From Microbacterium sp. MPKO10 (lineage in GTDB: Bacteria > Actinomycetota > Actinomycetes > Actinomycetales > Microbacteriaceae), in assembly GCF_026107415.2 (NCBI RefSeq), contig NZ_JAPCHX010000005.1, positions 124,001-188,000 on the forward strand: 64,000 nucleotides of DNA, read 5' to 3'. The notes under the pieces are model-generated. The model was not told where the DNA came from and ran no database searches. It was given only the letters and a program-made list of their open reading frames with translations. Below are positions 51,520 through 60,405 of the stretch, piece by piece. Made by a program: the position numbers and the translations under genes. Each line of letters starts with the position of its first letter. Position 1 is the first letter of the stretch.

Positions 51520-52428
51520 AGCACAAACCTGACACCCGCCGGCTGGAACCACCTCTATTCGGGAAAGGTGCGTGATCTCTTCGAGCCCGCCTCGCCGTCG
51601 ACCGATGTCGCCGGCGCAGGTGACGCGATGCTTCTCGTCGCCAGCGACAGAGTGAGCGCCTATGACTACGTCCTCTCCCCCGGCATCCCCGGAAAAGGCG
51701 AAGTCCTCACACGCCTGAGCCTGTGGTGGTTCGATCAGCTCAATGTGCCGAACCACCTTGTCGCCAGCCACGCCCCCGGTGGAGCCGGCCTCGCTGCGCT
51801 GCCTCCCGAGGTCGCCGACCGGGCCATGCTCGTGAAGAAGCTCGACATGTTCCCCGTGGAAGCCGTGGTGCGCGGATACCTGACCGGATCCGGCTGGAAG
51901 GAGTATCAGCAGAACGGAACTGTCTGCGAGATCCCCCTCCCCGCCGGACTCCAGAACGGCGACAAACTGCCCGAGCCGATCTACACTCCCGCGTGGAAAG
52001 CTCCACTTGGCGAGCACGACGAGAACATCTCGTTTGACCGCACAGTCGAACTGATTGGTGAAGAGGATGCTGTCGCGGTCCGCGACCTCGCACTCGCGAT
52101 CTACACCACCGCGGCACAGACGGCCGAGTCCCGGGGACTGATCCTGGCTGATACGAAGTTCGAGTTCGGGCGCGACCCTGACTCAGGCGACATCGCCCTC
52201 GCCGACGAAGTGCTCACGCCCGACTCGTCACGCTATTGGGATGCCGAATCGTGGGCGACTGAGCAGATTCCGGACGCACGCATGGCGAGCTTCGACAAGC
52301 AGATCGTCCGCAACTGGCTGACCGAGAACTGGAACATGTCCGGCACCCCTCCCGAGCTGCCAGCCGATGTCATCGAGCGGACAGCCAACCGTTATCGCGA
52401 GCTGCTGGAACGTATGACGGGCGCTTAG
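51517..52428 (+). CDS. purC: PurC: SAICAR synthetase
   Basis: Joins aspartate to CAIR in purine synthesis using ATP. 303 residues from the GTG at 51517; the family begins shortly before GWNHLYSGKVRDLFE. Other motifs: LLVASDRVSAYDYVLSPGIPGKGEVL, VKKLDMFPVEAVVRGYLTGSGW, ENISFDRTVELIG and ADTKFEFG, LADEVLTPDSSRYW (segments each under 20 residues). It is separated from purD by the efflux pump and the decarboxylase island, an arrangement that looks like an insertion between two purine genes that are often neighbours. Its last four bases overlap the end of the convergent DoxX gene. Confidence 0.97.
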   Translation: MSTNLTPAGWNHLYSGKVRDLFEPASPSTDVAGAGDAMLLVASDRVSAYDYVLSPGIPGKGEVLTRLSLWWFDQLNVPNHLVASHAPGGAGLAALPPEVADRAMLVKKLDMFPVEAVVRGYLTGSGWKEYQQNGTVCEIPLPAGLQNGDKLPEPIYTPAWKAPLGEHDENISFDRTVELIGEEDAVAVRDLALAIYTTAAQTAESRGLILADTKFEFGRDPDSGDIALADEVLTPDSSRYWDAESWATEQIPDARMASFDKQIVRNWLTENWNMSGTPPELPADVIERTANRYRELLERMTGA

Positions 52429-52949
52429 CCCTCACCGTCGTCACCGGCGAGGCGCTTCTGCTCGGCGGTCCGTCTGCCCATCTCGACGGCAGCGAACGAT
52501 GATCCGATGCCGAGGGCGAGCGCAAACAGTCCGGCGCCCCTCCCCCAGCGCGCCTTACCGAACGCCGCGTCAATTGATGCGCGCCCCGGGCCCTCACTGG
52601 CGAGAGCCGTAAGCGTCGCGATGAGCACAGCGTTGTATTCGAAGCCGCCGTTGGAATTCCAGACGCCATTCTTCGCATGCACCTTCCGTATGGCTGTCGT
52701 CATGGTGCCGATCAGCCCCGCGGCGGCAAGCGGAGTCGCCGCGCCGAGCGCGATCGCCGCGCCAGCCCCGGTCTCGGTGGCACCGGCGAGAAGGGCATTC
52801 TCTCGGGCCGGCTCCATCTCGAGGCCCTCCATCATCTTCTCGGTTCCGTCAAGCCCAGGCCCGCCGAACGAGCCCTTCAGCTTCTGCAGACCGTGCCCGA
52901 CGAACAGGCCCCCGACGACGACTCTGACCAATACACGACCCCAGCTCAT
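52425..52949 (-). CDS. DoxX-family membrane protein
   Basis: 174 residues with four membrane helices. Family marks: RVVVGGLFVGHGLQKLKGSFGG at the N-terminus and ATETGAGAAIALGAATPLAAAG in helix 2, followed by AIRKVHAKNGVWNSNGGFEYN. DoxX-like proteins take part in membrane-associated oxidoreductive complexes, for example with superoxide dismutase and thiol systems in mycobacteria; the role in this organism is unknown. The insertion sequence begins 65 bp upstream of its start and may affect its promoter. Confidence 0.9.
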   Translation of the reverse strand: MSWGRVLVRVVVGGLFVGHGLQKLKGSFGGPGLDGTEKMMEGLEMEPARENALLAGATETGAGAAIALGAATPLAAAGLIGTMTTAIRKVHAKNGVWNSNGGFEYNAVLIATLTALASEGPGRASIDAAFGKARWGRGAGLFALALGIGSSFAAVEMGRRTAEQKRLAGDDGEG

Positions 52950-53014
52950 ACAGCATCCCCTTCGACAGTGCCCGTGTGCCTCTTTGTGAAGCGTACGGCG
53001 GAAATCACCGTGTG

Positions 53015-54105
53015 CCTAGATGTTCTTCCCATTGACGTTGTGTACGCGGTCGATGGGTGATTTGCCGCCGATGCCGGTATGGGGTCTGTGGTGATTGTAC
53101 TCATGCAGCCAGGCTGGGTAGGTGGCAGCGCGTTCGGTCTCTGAGTCGTAGTGTTTGGCGTAGGCCCATTCGAAGGCGAGGGTGCGGTGGAAACGCTCGA
53201 TCTTCCCGTTCGTCTGCGGCCGGTAGGGGCGGGTGTATTTGTGGGTGATGCTCTCGCCCAGGGCAGCATTGAACAGGTGTGACCGGTAGCAGGAGCCGTT
53301 ATCTGTGATCACACGGGAGACGGTGATGCCGTGGCTGTTGTAGAACGCGTTCGCGCGTTCCCAGAACCCGGTAGCGGTCTCCTTTCTCTCATCGTCGAGG
53401 ATCTCCGAATACGCCAGCCGGGAGTGATCATCGATCGACGAGTGCAGGTAGGCATATCCGGTACCCGATTTGTTCCTGACTCCGTGTGTGCGGCCGAGAC
53501 TGCGGTGCCCGCCGCCGTCGGGAATCCGGCCGAGTTTCTTCACGTCTACGTGCACCAGATCCCCGGGCTTTTCGCGCTCGTAGCGCACCGGCTTGGGTTT
53601 CCGGATGCGGACGCCGGTGTTCAGATCAATATGCCCGAGAAGCGGCACCCGGTAACGGGCAAGCACTTTCGACACCGTCGACTGAGACAAATGCAGGTGA
53701 TGCGCGATCCGGTGCGGACCCCACCGCCGGTTCGCCCGCAGAGCGACGATCCGGCGCTCTGCGCGTTCCGAGGTGCGATTCGGCGAATGATGCGGCTTCG
53801 AAGACCGATCCTCGAGCCCGGCGACGCCGTCAGCTTTGTACCGGGCCACCCACTTCGATACCGTCCCCCGAGCGACTTGGAAACGTTCGGCGACGCGCGC
53901 CTGCTGCCATTTCTCGTCAAGGACGAGCCGGACCAATTTCAGTCGCCCCTTGGGTGTCAGCGAAGCGCGAGCATGGGTAACGTAAGACACGAGGACCTCC
54001 GTGTGACTCGAAATGAGTGTGGTTACCCATATCGATACCGGAGGTCCTCACCTCTTGTCACATCACGCGCCGCAGCCCACAACCTCCATGGGAAGAACAC
54101 CTAGA
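53015..54105 (-). mobile_element. Complete IS481-family insertion sequence with CCTAGA target duplication
   Basis: Element 53021-54099 (1079 bp). Terminal inverted repeats start TGTTCTTCCCAT at 53021 and, on the other strand, TGTTCTTCCCAT ending at 54099; about 19 of the first 22 bases agree. Both ends are bordered by the direct repeat CCTAGA (53015-53020 and 54100-54105). IS481 of Bordetella pertussis is known to target NCTAGN and duplicate 6 bp, which this matches exactly. One intact transposase gene is inside. The intact repeats, open frame and exact duplication point to a recent insertion. Confidence 0.95.
53016..53990 (-). CDS. IS481-family transposase
   Basis: 324 residues. N-terminal helix-turn-helix (KLVRLVLDEKWQQARVAERF, then VSKWVARYKADGVAGLEDRS), an rve integrase core with the DDE triad: D in DLVHVDVKKLG, D in ITDNGSCYRS, E in NGKIERFHRTLAFEW. 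The C-terminal PAWLHEYNHHRPHTGIGGKSP motif is typical of this family. The frame leaves the element at its end: the last codon (ATC) is completed and the stop codon TAG is supplied by the duplicated target CCTAGA. Start ATG at 53990 lies 109 bp inside the right end. Confidence 0.96.
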   Translation of the reverse strand: MSYVTHARASLTPKGRLKLVRLVLDEKWQQARVAERFQVARGTVSKWVARYKADGVAGLEDRSSKPHHSPNRTSERAERRIVALRANRRWGPHRIAHHLHLSQSTVSKVLARYRVPLLGHIDLNTGVRIRKPKPVRYEREKPGDLVHVDVKKLGRIPDGGGHRSLGRTHGVRNKSGTGYAYLHSSIDDHSRLAYSEILDDERKETATGFWERANAFYNSHGITVSRVITDNGSCYRSHLFNAALGESITHKYTRPYRPQTNGKIERFHRTLAFEWAYAKHYDSETERAATYPAWLHEYNHHRPHTGIGGKSPIDRVHNVNGKNI

Positions 54106-54143
54106 GCCCCCGTGACGGCATAATCTGGTCGAGGAGGTAACCC

Positions 54144-55217
54144 GTGCCGCTCGATCCCTACTTCGCCGCCCAGCACCGCGCTCACATCCGCGACCTCGCC
54201 GGTCAATATCGCCAGCGGATGCTGCACTCAGCACGCCTGCTCTGGGCGAACCTCGGTCGCCGGCCCGCCAGGCAGAAGGCGCACGCGGAGCGCCGCACAC
54301 GAGCGGCTCGAGCAGCAAAGCAGTCCACCTCCGAGTGGAAACGCAAGAATGCACGCGCCTGGGATGCAAAGCTCGCCGCCCGCGTCGGCATCCCCGGCCC
54401 CGACGTTCCGACGGAGGACCACATTGTCAGTGTCACCGGCTTTCCCGATGTTCGCGTTCGCGTATATCGTCCGACGGCGGATGCTGCGGGGCCCACACCT
54501 GCCGTCATCGCGTTCTTCGGCGGTTCATTTCAATTGGGTGGTGTCGACTGGGCGAGCGAAGACGCACAGTTTCGGTCACGGACAGCGGATGCCGCAGTCG
54601 TCACTATCGCCGTCGACTACGCGCTCGCCCCCGAGCATCGGTTCCCCACTCCCGTGGAGCAGGGGTATGCAGTTCTCGCGTGGGCACATGAGAACGCAGA
54701 AGAGCTCGGCATCGACCCGGCGCGGATCGCGCTCAACGGCGTCTCATCTGGCGGCAACATCGCCGCAGCGGTTGCGCTGGCGAACCGTCGTCGCAGACAG
54801 CATCCGGTCTGCCTGCAGGTTCTGGAGGTTCCCACCCTCGATCTCACAGGGCGGCATCTCGATCTGCGCCCGCTGCGCATGATGCGCGTGCCGTATGTCT
54901 TCGCGCGGCGAGAGCTCGTCAGCGTCGTCACCGCCTACCTCGGCGATCGGTCGCGAGCGCGGGACGAACTGGCATCACCACTGCGCTCACGGTCTCTGCG
55001 GGGCCTGCCGCCAGCCGTGATCCTCACCGCTGAGTACGACGTGCTGCGCGGGGACGGCGTCGCCTTCGCCCAGGCCCTGCGAGAAGCCGGTGTCGATGCC
55101 AGCGCCGTGGAGTACAAGGGAGCCGTGCACGACACGCTCGACTATCGCGCGGTCGTCCCGCTCGCCGAACGATGGCACCGAGACGTTGTGACAGCGCTCC
55201 GCACACTCCACGAGTAG
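54144..55217 (+). CDS. HSL-type alpha/beta hydrolase (family IV esterase-like)
   Basis: 357 residues with an extra basic helical N-terminus (about 1-75). The catalytic fold starts near VRVRVYRPTADA. The nucleophile elbow is GVSSGG (Ser near 196), the acid Asp is in AEYDVLRGDG and the His in GAVHD. The oxyanion-hole motif, normally HGGG, reads FFGGSF here, so the key His is replaced by Phe. YALAPEHRFPTPVEQGYAVL and the remaining lid segments match family IV. It probably hydrolyses acyl esters, but the changed oxyanion hole may reduce or redirect activity. No signal peptide. Confidence 0.87.
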   Translation: MPLDPYFAAQHRAHIRDLAGQYRQRMLHSARLLWANLGRRPARQKAHAERRTRAARAAKQSTSEWKRKNARAWDAKLAARVGIPGPDVPTEDHIVSVTGFPDVRVRVYRPTADAAGPTPAVIAFFGGSFQLGGVDWASEDAQFRSRTADAAVVTIAVDYALAPEHRFPTPVEQGYAVLAWAHENAEELGIDPARIALNGVSSGGNIAAAVALANRRRRQHPVCLQVLEVPTLDLTGRHLDLRPLRMMRVPYVFARRELVSVVTAYLGDRSRARDELASPLRSRSLRGLPPAVILTAEYDVLRGDGVAFAQALREAGVDASAVEYKGAVHDTLDYRAVVPLAERWHRDVVTALRTLHE

Positions 55218-55245
55218 CCCACGGCGGGAGCCGGCGGGCGCTAGC

Positions 55246-55992
55246 TCACGACTCCGCGCTGATCCCGAGCAGCGCGGGGAGCATCTCGAGTGAGGTCAGC
55301 ACTTCGTCCGCCCCGGCCTGATGCAGTTGCTCCGCCGTGTGCCCACCCGCGAGCACACCCACGACGAGCCCCGCTCCCGCGGAGAGGCCGCCGCGCACAT
55401 GAGCCACGCCGGCACCGACGACGATCATCCCGTCGACCGACCGAGCGCCGGTGCGCATCACCGCCGTCAGCGGCAGATCCGGAAACGGCAGACCACGGCC
55501 GACATCATCAGAGCTCAGCACCGCGTCGACGAGGTCGCGCCAGCCCAGCTGATCGACCACCTCGATCGTCGTGTCGCGAGAGTACGGCGATGTGAGCACG
55601 ATAGCGGTGCCCGACTCACGCAGCAGCCGAAGCGTCCGCTCCGCCCCCACAGCCGGCGTGATGGAGCTCACCTGCGCCCGATACGCCACGTCGAACGCGC
55701 GCTGGGCAGCCTGAGCTGTCGACTCGTCCTCGACAACGGCTCGGAACACATCGATCGTTGGCTGCCCCATCGCACCGCGCACATGCTGCAGCATCCGGTC
55801 ACGATCATCGTCGCTCTGCACGAGACCGACCTCGACGGATGCTGTCAGGAACGCCGCCTCGGAAGCCCCCGCGTCGTCGGTCATTCCCGTCACATCGAGA
55901 ACGATGAGCTCGACGGGGACGTCGTAGAACTCCACGTCGTCATCGCTCTGCCTGGCCGGCTCGACAGTCAGTGTTCCTCCGTCGATCGTCAT
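55246..55992 (-). CDS. HAD-superfamily phosphonatase-like hydrolase
   Basis: 248 residues. Motif I is LIVLDVTGMT (nucleophile Asp, family usual form DxAGT), motif II serine in AIVLTSPYSRDT, and motif III/IV in the C-terminal half (MIVVGAGVAHVRGGLSAGAGL, where the usual acidic D-S-x-x-D pattern is replaced). The missing acidic residues in motif IV suggest altered catalysis. The family includes phosphonoacetaldehyde hydrolase-like proteins and other small-phosphate hydrolases. The cap domain occupies about 45-110. Convergent with the esterase gene. Confidence 0.75.
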   Translation of the reverse strand: MTIDGGTLTVEPARQSDDDVEFYDVPVELIVLDVTGMTDDAGASEAAFLTASVEVGLVQSDDDRDRMLQHVRGAMGQPTIDVFRAVVEDESTAQAAQRAFDVAYRAQVSSITPAVGAERTLRLLRESGTAIVLTSPYSRDTTIEVVDQLGWRDLVDAVLSSDDVGRGLPFPDLPLTAVMRTGARSVDGMIVVGAGVAHVRGGLSAGAGLVVGVLAGGHTAEQLHQAGADEVLTSLEMLPALLGISAES

Positions 55993-56109
55993 GGTGGCGT
56001 GCCCCTCTCTGTGGTGTCACTCGTGACCGTACGGGCGCGGCCCGAACCGCGAGAAGCAGGCAGATTGCGCGCGGATGAACAGCGCCTGCCCGGCAGATGA
56101 AGCCGAGCG

Positions 56110-56730
56110 CTATTGAGAGCGGATCAGCCCGCGTTCCCTGGCCGCCGCGACAGCCTGCGTCCGGCTCGAAACCCCGAGCTTTGTGAAGATGTGCACGAGG
56201 TGCGACTTCACCGTGGCCTCCGAGAGGAACAGCTGCTTGGCGATGGTGCGGTTCGACTGTCCGTTCGCCACGAGGTCGAGCACTTCCGCCTCACGAAGAC
56301 TGAGAGACACGGATGCTGCGCCACGACGCGCGTCGAGTCGCCCCGCGACGCTGGGCGCCAGTGCAGTCTCACCCGCAGCGGCAGCGCGCACGGCAGCGAG
56401 CAGCTCCGCGGGCGGCGCGTCTTTCAGCAGGTAGCCGGCGGCGCCCGCCTCGACGGCACCGAGAATGTCAGCATCCGTGTCGTAGTTGGTGAGCACGAGC
56501 ACGCGCGGTCCGCCTGTCTCCCTGATGTGGCGCGTGGCGTCGACGCCCTGGGTGCCGCCCCCGAACTGCAGGTCCATCAGAACCAGGTCGATGCCGGATG
56601 CTGCCAGTCGCACCGCGTCTTCGCCGGTCGATGCTTCGACGACGACCTCCATGTCCGGCTCCGTGTCGAACAGGGCGCGCAGCCCCGCGCGCACAACCGG
56701 GTGGTCGTCGGCAATCAACAGGCGGATCAT
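56110..56730 (-). CDS. NarL-family response regulator (second system)
   Basis: 206 residues. Receiver domain: D8-D9 acidic pair, phosphoacceptor D53 in DLVLMDLQFGGG, K in YLLKDAPP. LuxR-type HTH: LSLREAEVLDLVANGQSNRTIAKQLFLSEATVKSHLVHIFTKLGV (cited parts LREAEVLDLVANGQSN; SEATVKSHLVHIF). It overlaps the kinase gene by four bases, so the pair is coupled. No target operon is obvious from the neighbourhood. Confidence 0.94.
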   Translation of the reverse strand: MIRLLIADDHPVVRAGLRALFDTEPDMEVVVEASTGEDAVRLAASGIDLVLMDLQFGGGTQGVDATRHIRETGGPRVLVLTNYDTDADILGAVEAGAAGYLLKDAPPAELLAAVRAAAAGETALAPSVAGRLDARRGAASVSLSLREAEVLDLVANGQSNRTIAKQLFLSEATVKSHLVHIFTKLGVSSRTQAVAAARERGLIRSQ

Positions 56731-57932
56731 GCGGCCTCCTCCGTCACCGGGATTGTGGCGGCGAGCGCCGTCCCTTCCCCGGGTGCTGACTCGATCGACA
56801 GCGTACCGCCCAGTTCCATCACACGACGGCGAATGGCCGTGAGCCCGAATGAAGCGTTGGAACGCCGTTCAATCGGCGTCGTGTCGAAGCCACGGCCGTC
56901 GTCGACCACGTCGAGCGTGACGGCGTCCTCGTCAAGGGTCAGCGTGACGTCGAGCACTGATGCGTCAGCGTGCTGCTGCACGTTGGCGATGCCGCTCTGA
57001 GCAACCCGCAGCAGCGTCGTCTCGACGGCCATCGGAAGCGGGTGGGTCTCGCCGACGAGGTGAAACCGCACCGCCGTGGAGCGTCCGCTTGCGCGCATCG
57101 TGTGCTCGGCAGAGGCCGAAAGTCTCCGCAGCGCCCCGGCGAGTGTCTGTTCGTCGAGCGCGGGCGGTGTGAGCTCGCGGATGATGCGGCGCGCATCGCC
57201 GAGGGCGTCGGCCGCGGTCTCGCGCGCGAGCTGCAGCTGCTCAAGCCCGGGCCGGTCGGGGTCGGACCGCTCTGCGGCGTGCAGCAGCAGTTGGATGCTC
57301 GAGAGCCCCTGCGCCACGGTGTCGTGGATCTCGCGGGCGAGCCGCTCGCGTTCGGCCAGAACACCGGCCTCGCGCTCGGCCACGGCCAGTTCGCCGCGCG
57401 TCGTCGTCAGTTCGTCGATGAGCTTCTCGCGCTCCCGTGCCTCCCGATACAGGGCGCTGTACCCGCCCGAGATCGCCAGCGCGACAGTCGCACCGATCAC
57501 GGGCCCGATCACGCCGCCCACACTGATTCCCGAGTGATACCCGAGCATCGCGATCGTCAGGGTCGTCGACACCACGACGGCGACGGTGCCCGCGGTCACC
57601 GGCAGCAGGTGAAGGAACAGGAAGAAGAGGGGGAACACGATGTAAGCGGCATCCACGGTCACCATGAGCATGGCGAGCCAGACGAGGCAGAGCACACTGA
57701 GCCAGACGACGGAGAAGAGGGATACCCGGTTTCTGACCCAGCGCAGATGCGCTGCGCCCGCCCCGCCCAGGTAGACGACGAGCAGGGCGGCGCCGAGCAC
57801 CTGCACGGCGAGCGCGTGCTGCGACTGCACGACATCGGCGTGAACGATCGCGAAGATGATGAGACCGATGAGCAGCGCATGCAGCGCCCAGCGCAGTCCC
57901 GTGAACACGGGGGTCAGCGCAGAATGTCTCAT
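56727..57932 (-). CDS. NarL-class sensor histidine kinase (second system)
   Basis: 401 residues from the ATG at 57932 (a longer frame starts at 57968). Six membrane helices (about 12-30, 42-60, 72-92, 94-112, 114-133, 138-158), then a coiled coil (165-195) and the HisKA_3 domain with H203 in LAREIHDTVAQGLSS. The HATPase domain carries ETTLLRVAQSGIANVQQHA, DDGRGFD and SFGLTAIRRRVMELGG. The sensor part lies entirely in the membrane. Upstream, purS is divergent, with a 185-bp gap. Confidence 0.92.
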   Translation of the reverse strand: MRHSALTPVFTGLRWALHALLIGLIIFAIVHADVVQSQHALAVQVLGAALLVVYLGGAGAAHLRWVRNRVSLFSVVWLSVLCLVWLAMLMVTVDAAYIVFPLFFLFLHLLPVTAGTVAVVVSTTLTIAMLGYHSGISVGGVIGPVIGATVALAISGGYSALYREAREREKLIDELTTTRGELAVAEREAGVLAERERLAREIHDTVAQGLSSIQLLLHAAERSDPDRPGLEQLQLARETAADALGDARRIIRELTPPALDEQTLAGALRRLSASAEHTMRASGRSTAVRFHLVGETHPLPMAVETTLLRVAQSGIANVQQHADASVLDVTLTLDEDAVTLDVVDDGRGFDTTPIERRSNASFGLTAIRRRVMELGGTLSIESAPGEGTALAATIPVTEEAA

Positions 57933-58117
57933 ACAACTGAGCCTAGACGCGCGGTGCCTCCGCAGCATCCGTCAAAAGTTGGGCGGGGCGCGGGCGCCAC
58001 TGTTGGCACTGATGCGGCCACGGCGGCACGGCGCGGCCTGCTGCGGCACAGTGCTGCTGTGGCAGCACAGTAGACTGGCAGCATCCTTGTCGCCGCGTTG
58101 TCGTTTCGGAGTCACAC

Positions 58118-58365
58118 GTGCCCATTCTTGTTGTAGATGTCATGCCCAAGGCCGAGCTGCTCGACCCGCAGGGGAAGGCCGTGCACGGTGCCCTGTCGCG
58201 CCTGGGCCACACAGCAGTCTCGGGCGTACGCGTCGGTAAGCGCTTCGAGATCACCGTCGACGAGGTCACAGACGAGGTGATCGCCGATGTCACGACAGTG
58301 GCGGGCGAGATCCTCTCGAACTCCGTCATCGAAGACGTCGTCTCGGTGCGTGAGGCGGACGCCCG

Positions 58366-58369
<4 letters not shown>
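58118..58369 (+). CDS. purS: PurS: FGAM synthetase subunit
   Basis: 83 residues from a GTG. PurS bridges PurQ and PurL in the three-part FGAM synthetase that adds an amide nitrogen from glutamine. Conserved text: [21 protein letters not shown] and [12 protein letters not shown]. It overlaps purQ by four bases (ATGA). purL, the large catalytic subunit, is not in the window and probably lies elsewhere or beyond the region shown; purS-purQ is usually followed by purL but here DUF3817 follows. Confidence 0.96.
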
Positions 58370-59061
<692 letters not shown>

Positions 59062-59292
59062 GGTTCCGCACGCAGCCCGAGACGCACACCCGATGACCCG
59101 TCTGCGGGCGCCGCGGCAGCGCAACGCTCGGGCACGCCTCCTCCACAACACCAGCGACGCACGACCACTCCGCGACACCAGAGGTGCACCGGGCAGCAGC
59201 AGACCGGACGTTGACGGCTCAGAAGCAATCAGCCGACAGAGTCCATCTTTCGGACGATGATTCGCCTCGGTGAATGAGGGAGGATCGAGAAC

Positions 59293-59808
59293 ATGGCCCC
59301 CTCTGAGACTTCACGCCCGACAGCATCCACGTCGACGAAAGCGCTGACACCTCGCCGCCTCTACGGCATCCTCGCGGTCGCCGAGACGATCACGTGGACG
59401 CTGCTGATTATCGGCATGCTCCTCAAGTACGTCGCGCAGATCGGCGACTGGCCCGTCACCATCGGTGGCGGAACGCACGGCGTCATTTTCGTCGCCTACG
59501 CCTTCACGGCCGGTCTCGTCGGCGTCAACCAGCGGTGGACTCCCCTGCAGATCGTGGGCGCCGTGGCCACAGCGGTCGTCCCGTACGCGACGATTCCGTT
59601 CGACCGCAGCCTCGAACGCCGCGGCATGCTTGAGGGCGGCTGGCGCCGTGAGAAGACAGACGATCCGCGCGACGCGACGTGGGTGAGCGCGTGGCTCCGG
59701 TTTTTTCTCCGGCACCCCGCCTTGCTCAGCATCCTCCTCGTGGTAGCCGTCGGCGTCGTCTTCGGCACCCTTCTCACGCTCGGCCCGCCCACCGAGTGGG
59801 GCGCGTAA
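59293..59808 (+). CDS. DUF3817 membrane protein
   Basis: 171 residues with four membrane helices: LYGILAVAETITWTLLIIGM (about 24-43), the loop GDWPVTIGGGTHGVIF, VAYAFTAGLVG, VGAVATAVVPYATIPF, and a final helix LLSILLVVAVGVVFGTLL. The G-x-T-H-G-x-I-F segment is the family signature, and YATIPFDR is near it. Function unknown; the family is widespread in Actinobacteria. GAGGATCG lies upstream of the ATG. It follows purQ by 231 bp, with no evident promoter word I can assign. Confidence 0.88.
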   Translation: MAPSETSRPTASTSTKALTPRRLYGILAVAETITWTLLIIGMLLKYVAQIGDWPVTIGGGTHGVIFVAYAFTAGLVGVNQRWTPLQIVGAVATAVVPYATIPFDRSLERRGMLEGGWRREKTDDPRDATWVSAWLRFFLRHPALLSILLVVAVGVVFGTLLTLGPPTEWGA

Positions 59809-59832
59809 CGGCACCGAGGTCAGCCGGAACCG

Positions 59833-60405
59833 TCACCGTCTTGCACTCAGCGCGCCCCGCTTCGGCAGCGGGCAGGTGCGCTCTCGCCTGATGCGCATCA
59901 CAAGAGCGATGGCGAGCAGGGCAATGGCTGAACCCGCGAGATAGGGCTGCAGAGGCTCGAAGAACTGCAGGGCGCCCGCGTACCCGAGGGCGAGCAGAAC
60001 GAGCTTGTTGCACACGGGGCACCCGACCGCGAAGAACGTCACGAGCCCACCCGCAACGCCCCAGGTTCCGCCGCTGCGCTTCGCCGTGTCTTTGCGCGCG
60101 ACGTAGGTGGCGCCCACCATTCCCGCGAGCACCGCGTTGGCGATGAGCACCGGCCACGCCCACCACGTAGGCGGAACGTCTCGCACAAACCAGGGAGTAT
60201 CGATGAGATCGGTCGGCACCGCGACGAGCACAACGGTGGCCAGAGCTCCGAGCAGGGCCACTGCCCAGCGCCGCGGTGGCCAGGTGCGCAACTCTGCCAG
60301 CACGGTGCGGCGCACCGTCTGCTTAGTCTGGTCGGAGTTGTCTGTTTGGTCGGACCGGTCGGCCTGGTCGAACTCTTCGACTTCGTCTGGCTGATTGATG
60401 TTCAT
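59833..60405 (-). CDS. CxxC membrane protein of the DsbA-CcdA operon
   Basis: 190 residues. N-terminal polar repeat (DQADRSDQTDNSDQTKQT, about 13-30), then four membrane helices: 49-66, 83-100, 115-128 and 158-173. The motif GCPVCNKLVLLALGY (Cys129-Cys132) lies at a membrane interface and looks redox active. Gene order puts it after ccdA and a DsbA-like gene with a four-base overlap, so it probably takes part in electron transfer to or from the secreted thiol-oxidoreductase. It is not a recognisable VKOR or DsbB; the exact family is unknown to me. Confidence 0.82.
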   Translation of the reverse strand: MNINQPDEVEEFDQADRSDQTDNSDQTKQTVRRTVLAELRTWPPRRWAVALLGALATVVLVAVPTDLIDTPWFVRDVPPTWWAWPVLIANAVLAGMVGATYVARKDTAKRSGGTWGVAGGLVTFFAVGCPVCNKLVLLALGYAGALQFFEPLQPYLAGSAIALLAIALVMRIRRERTCPLPKRGALSARR

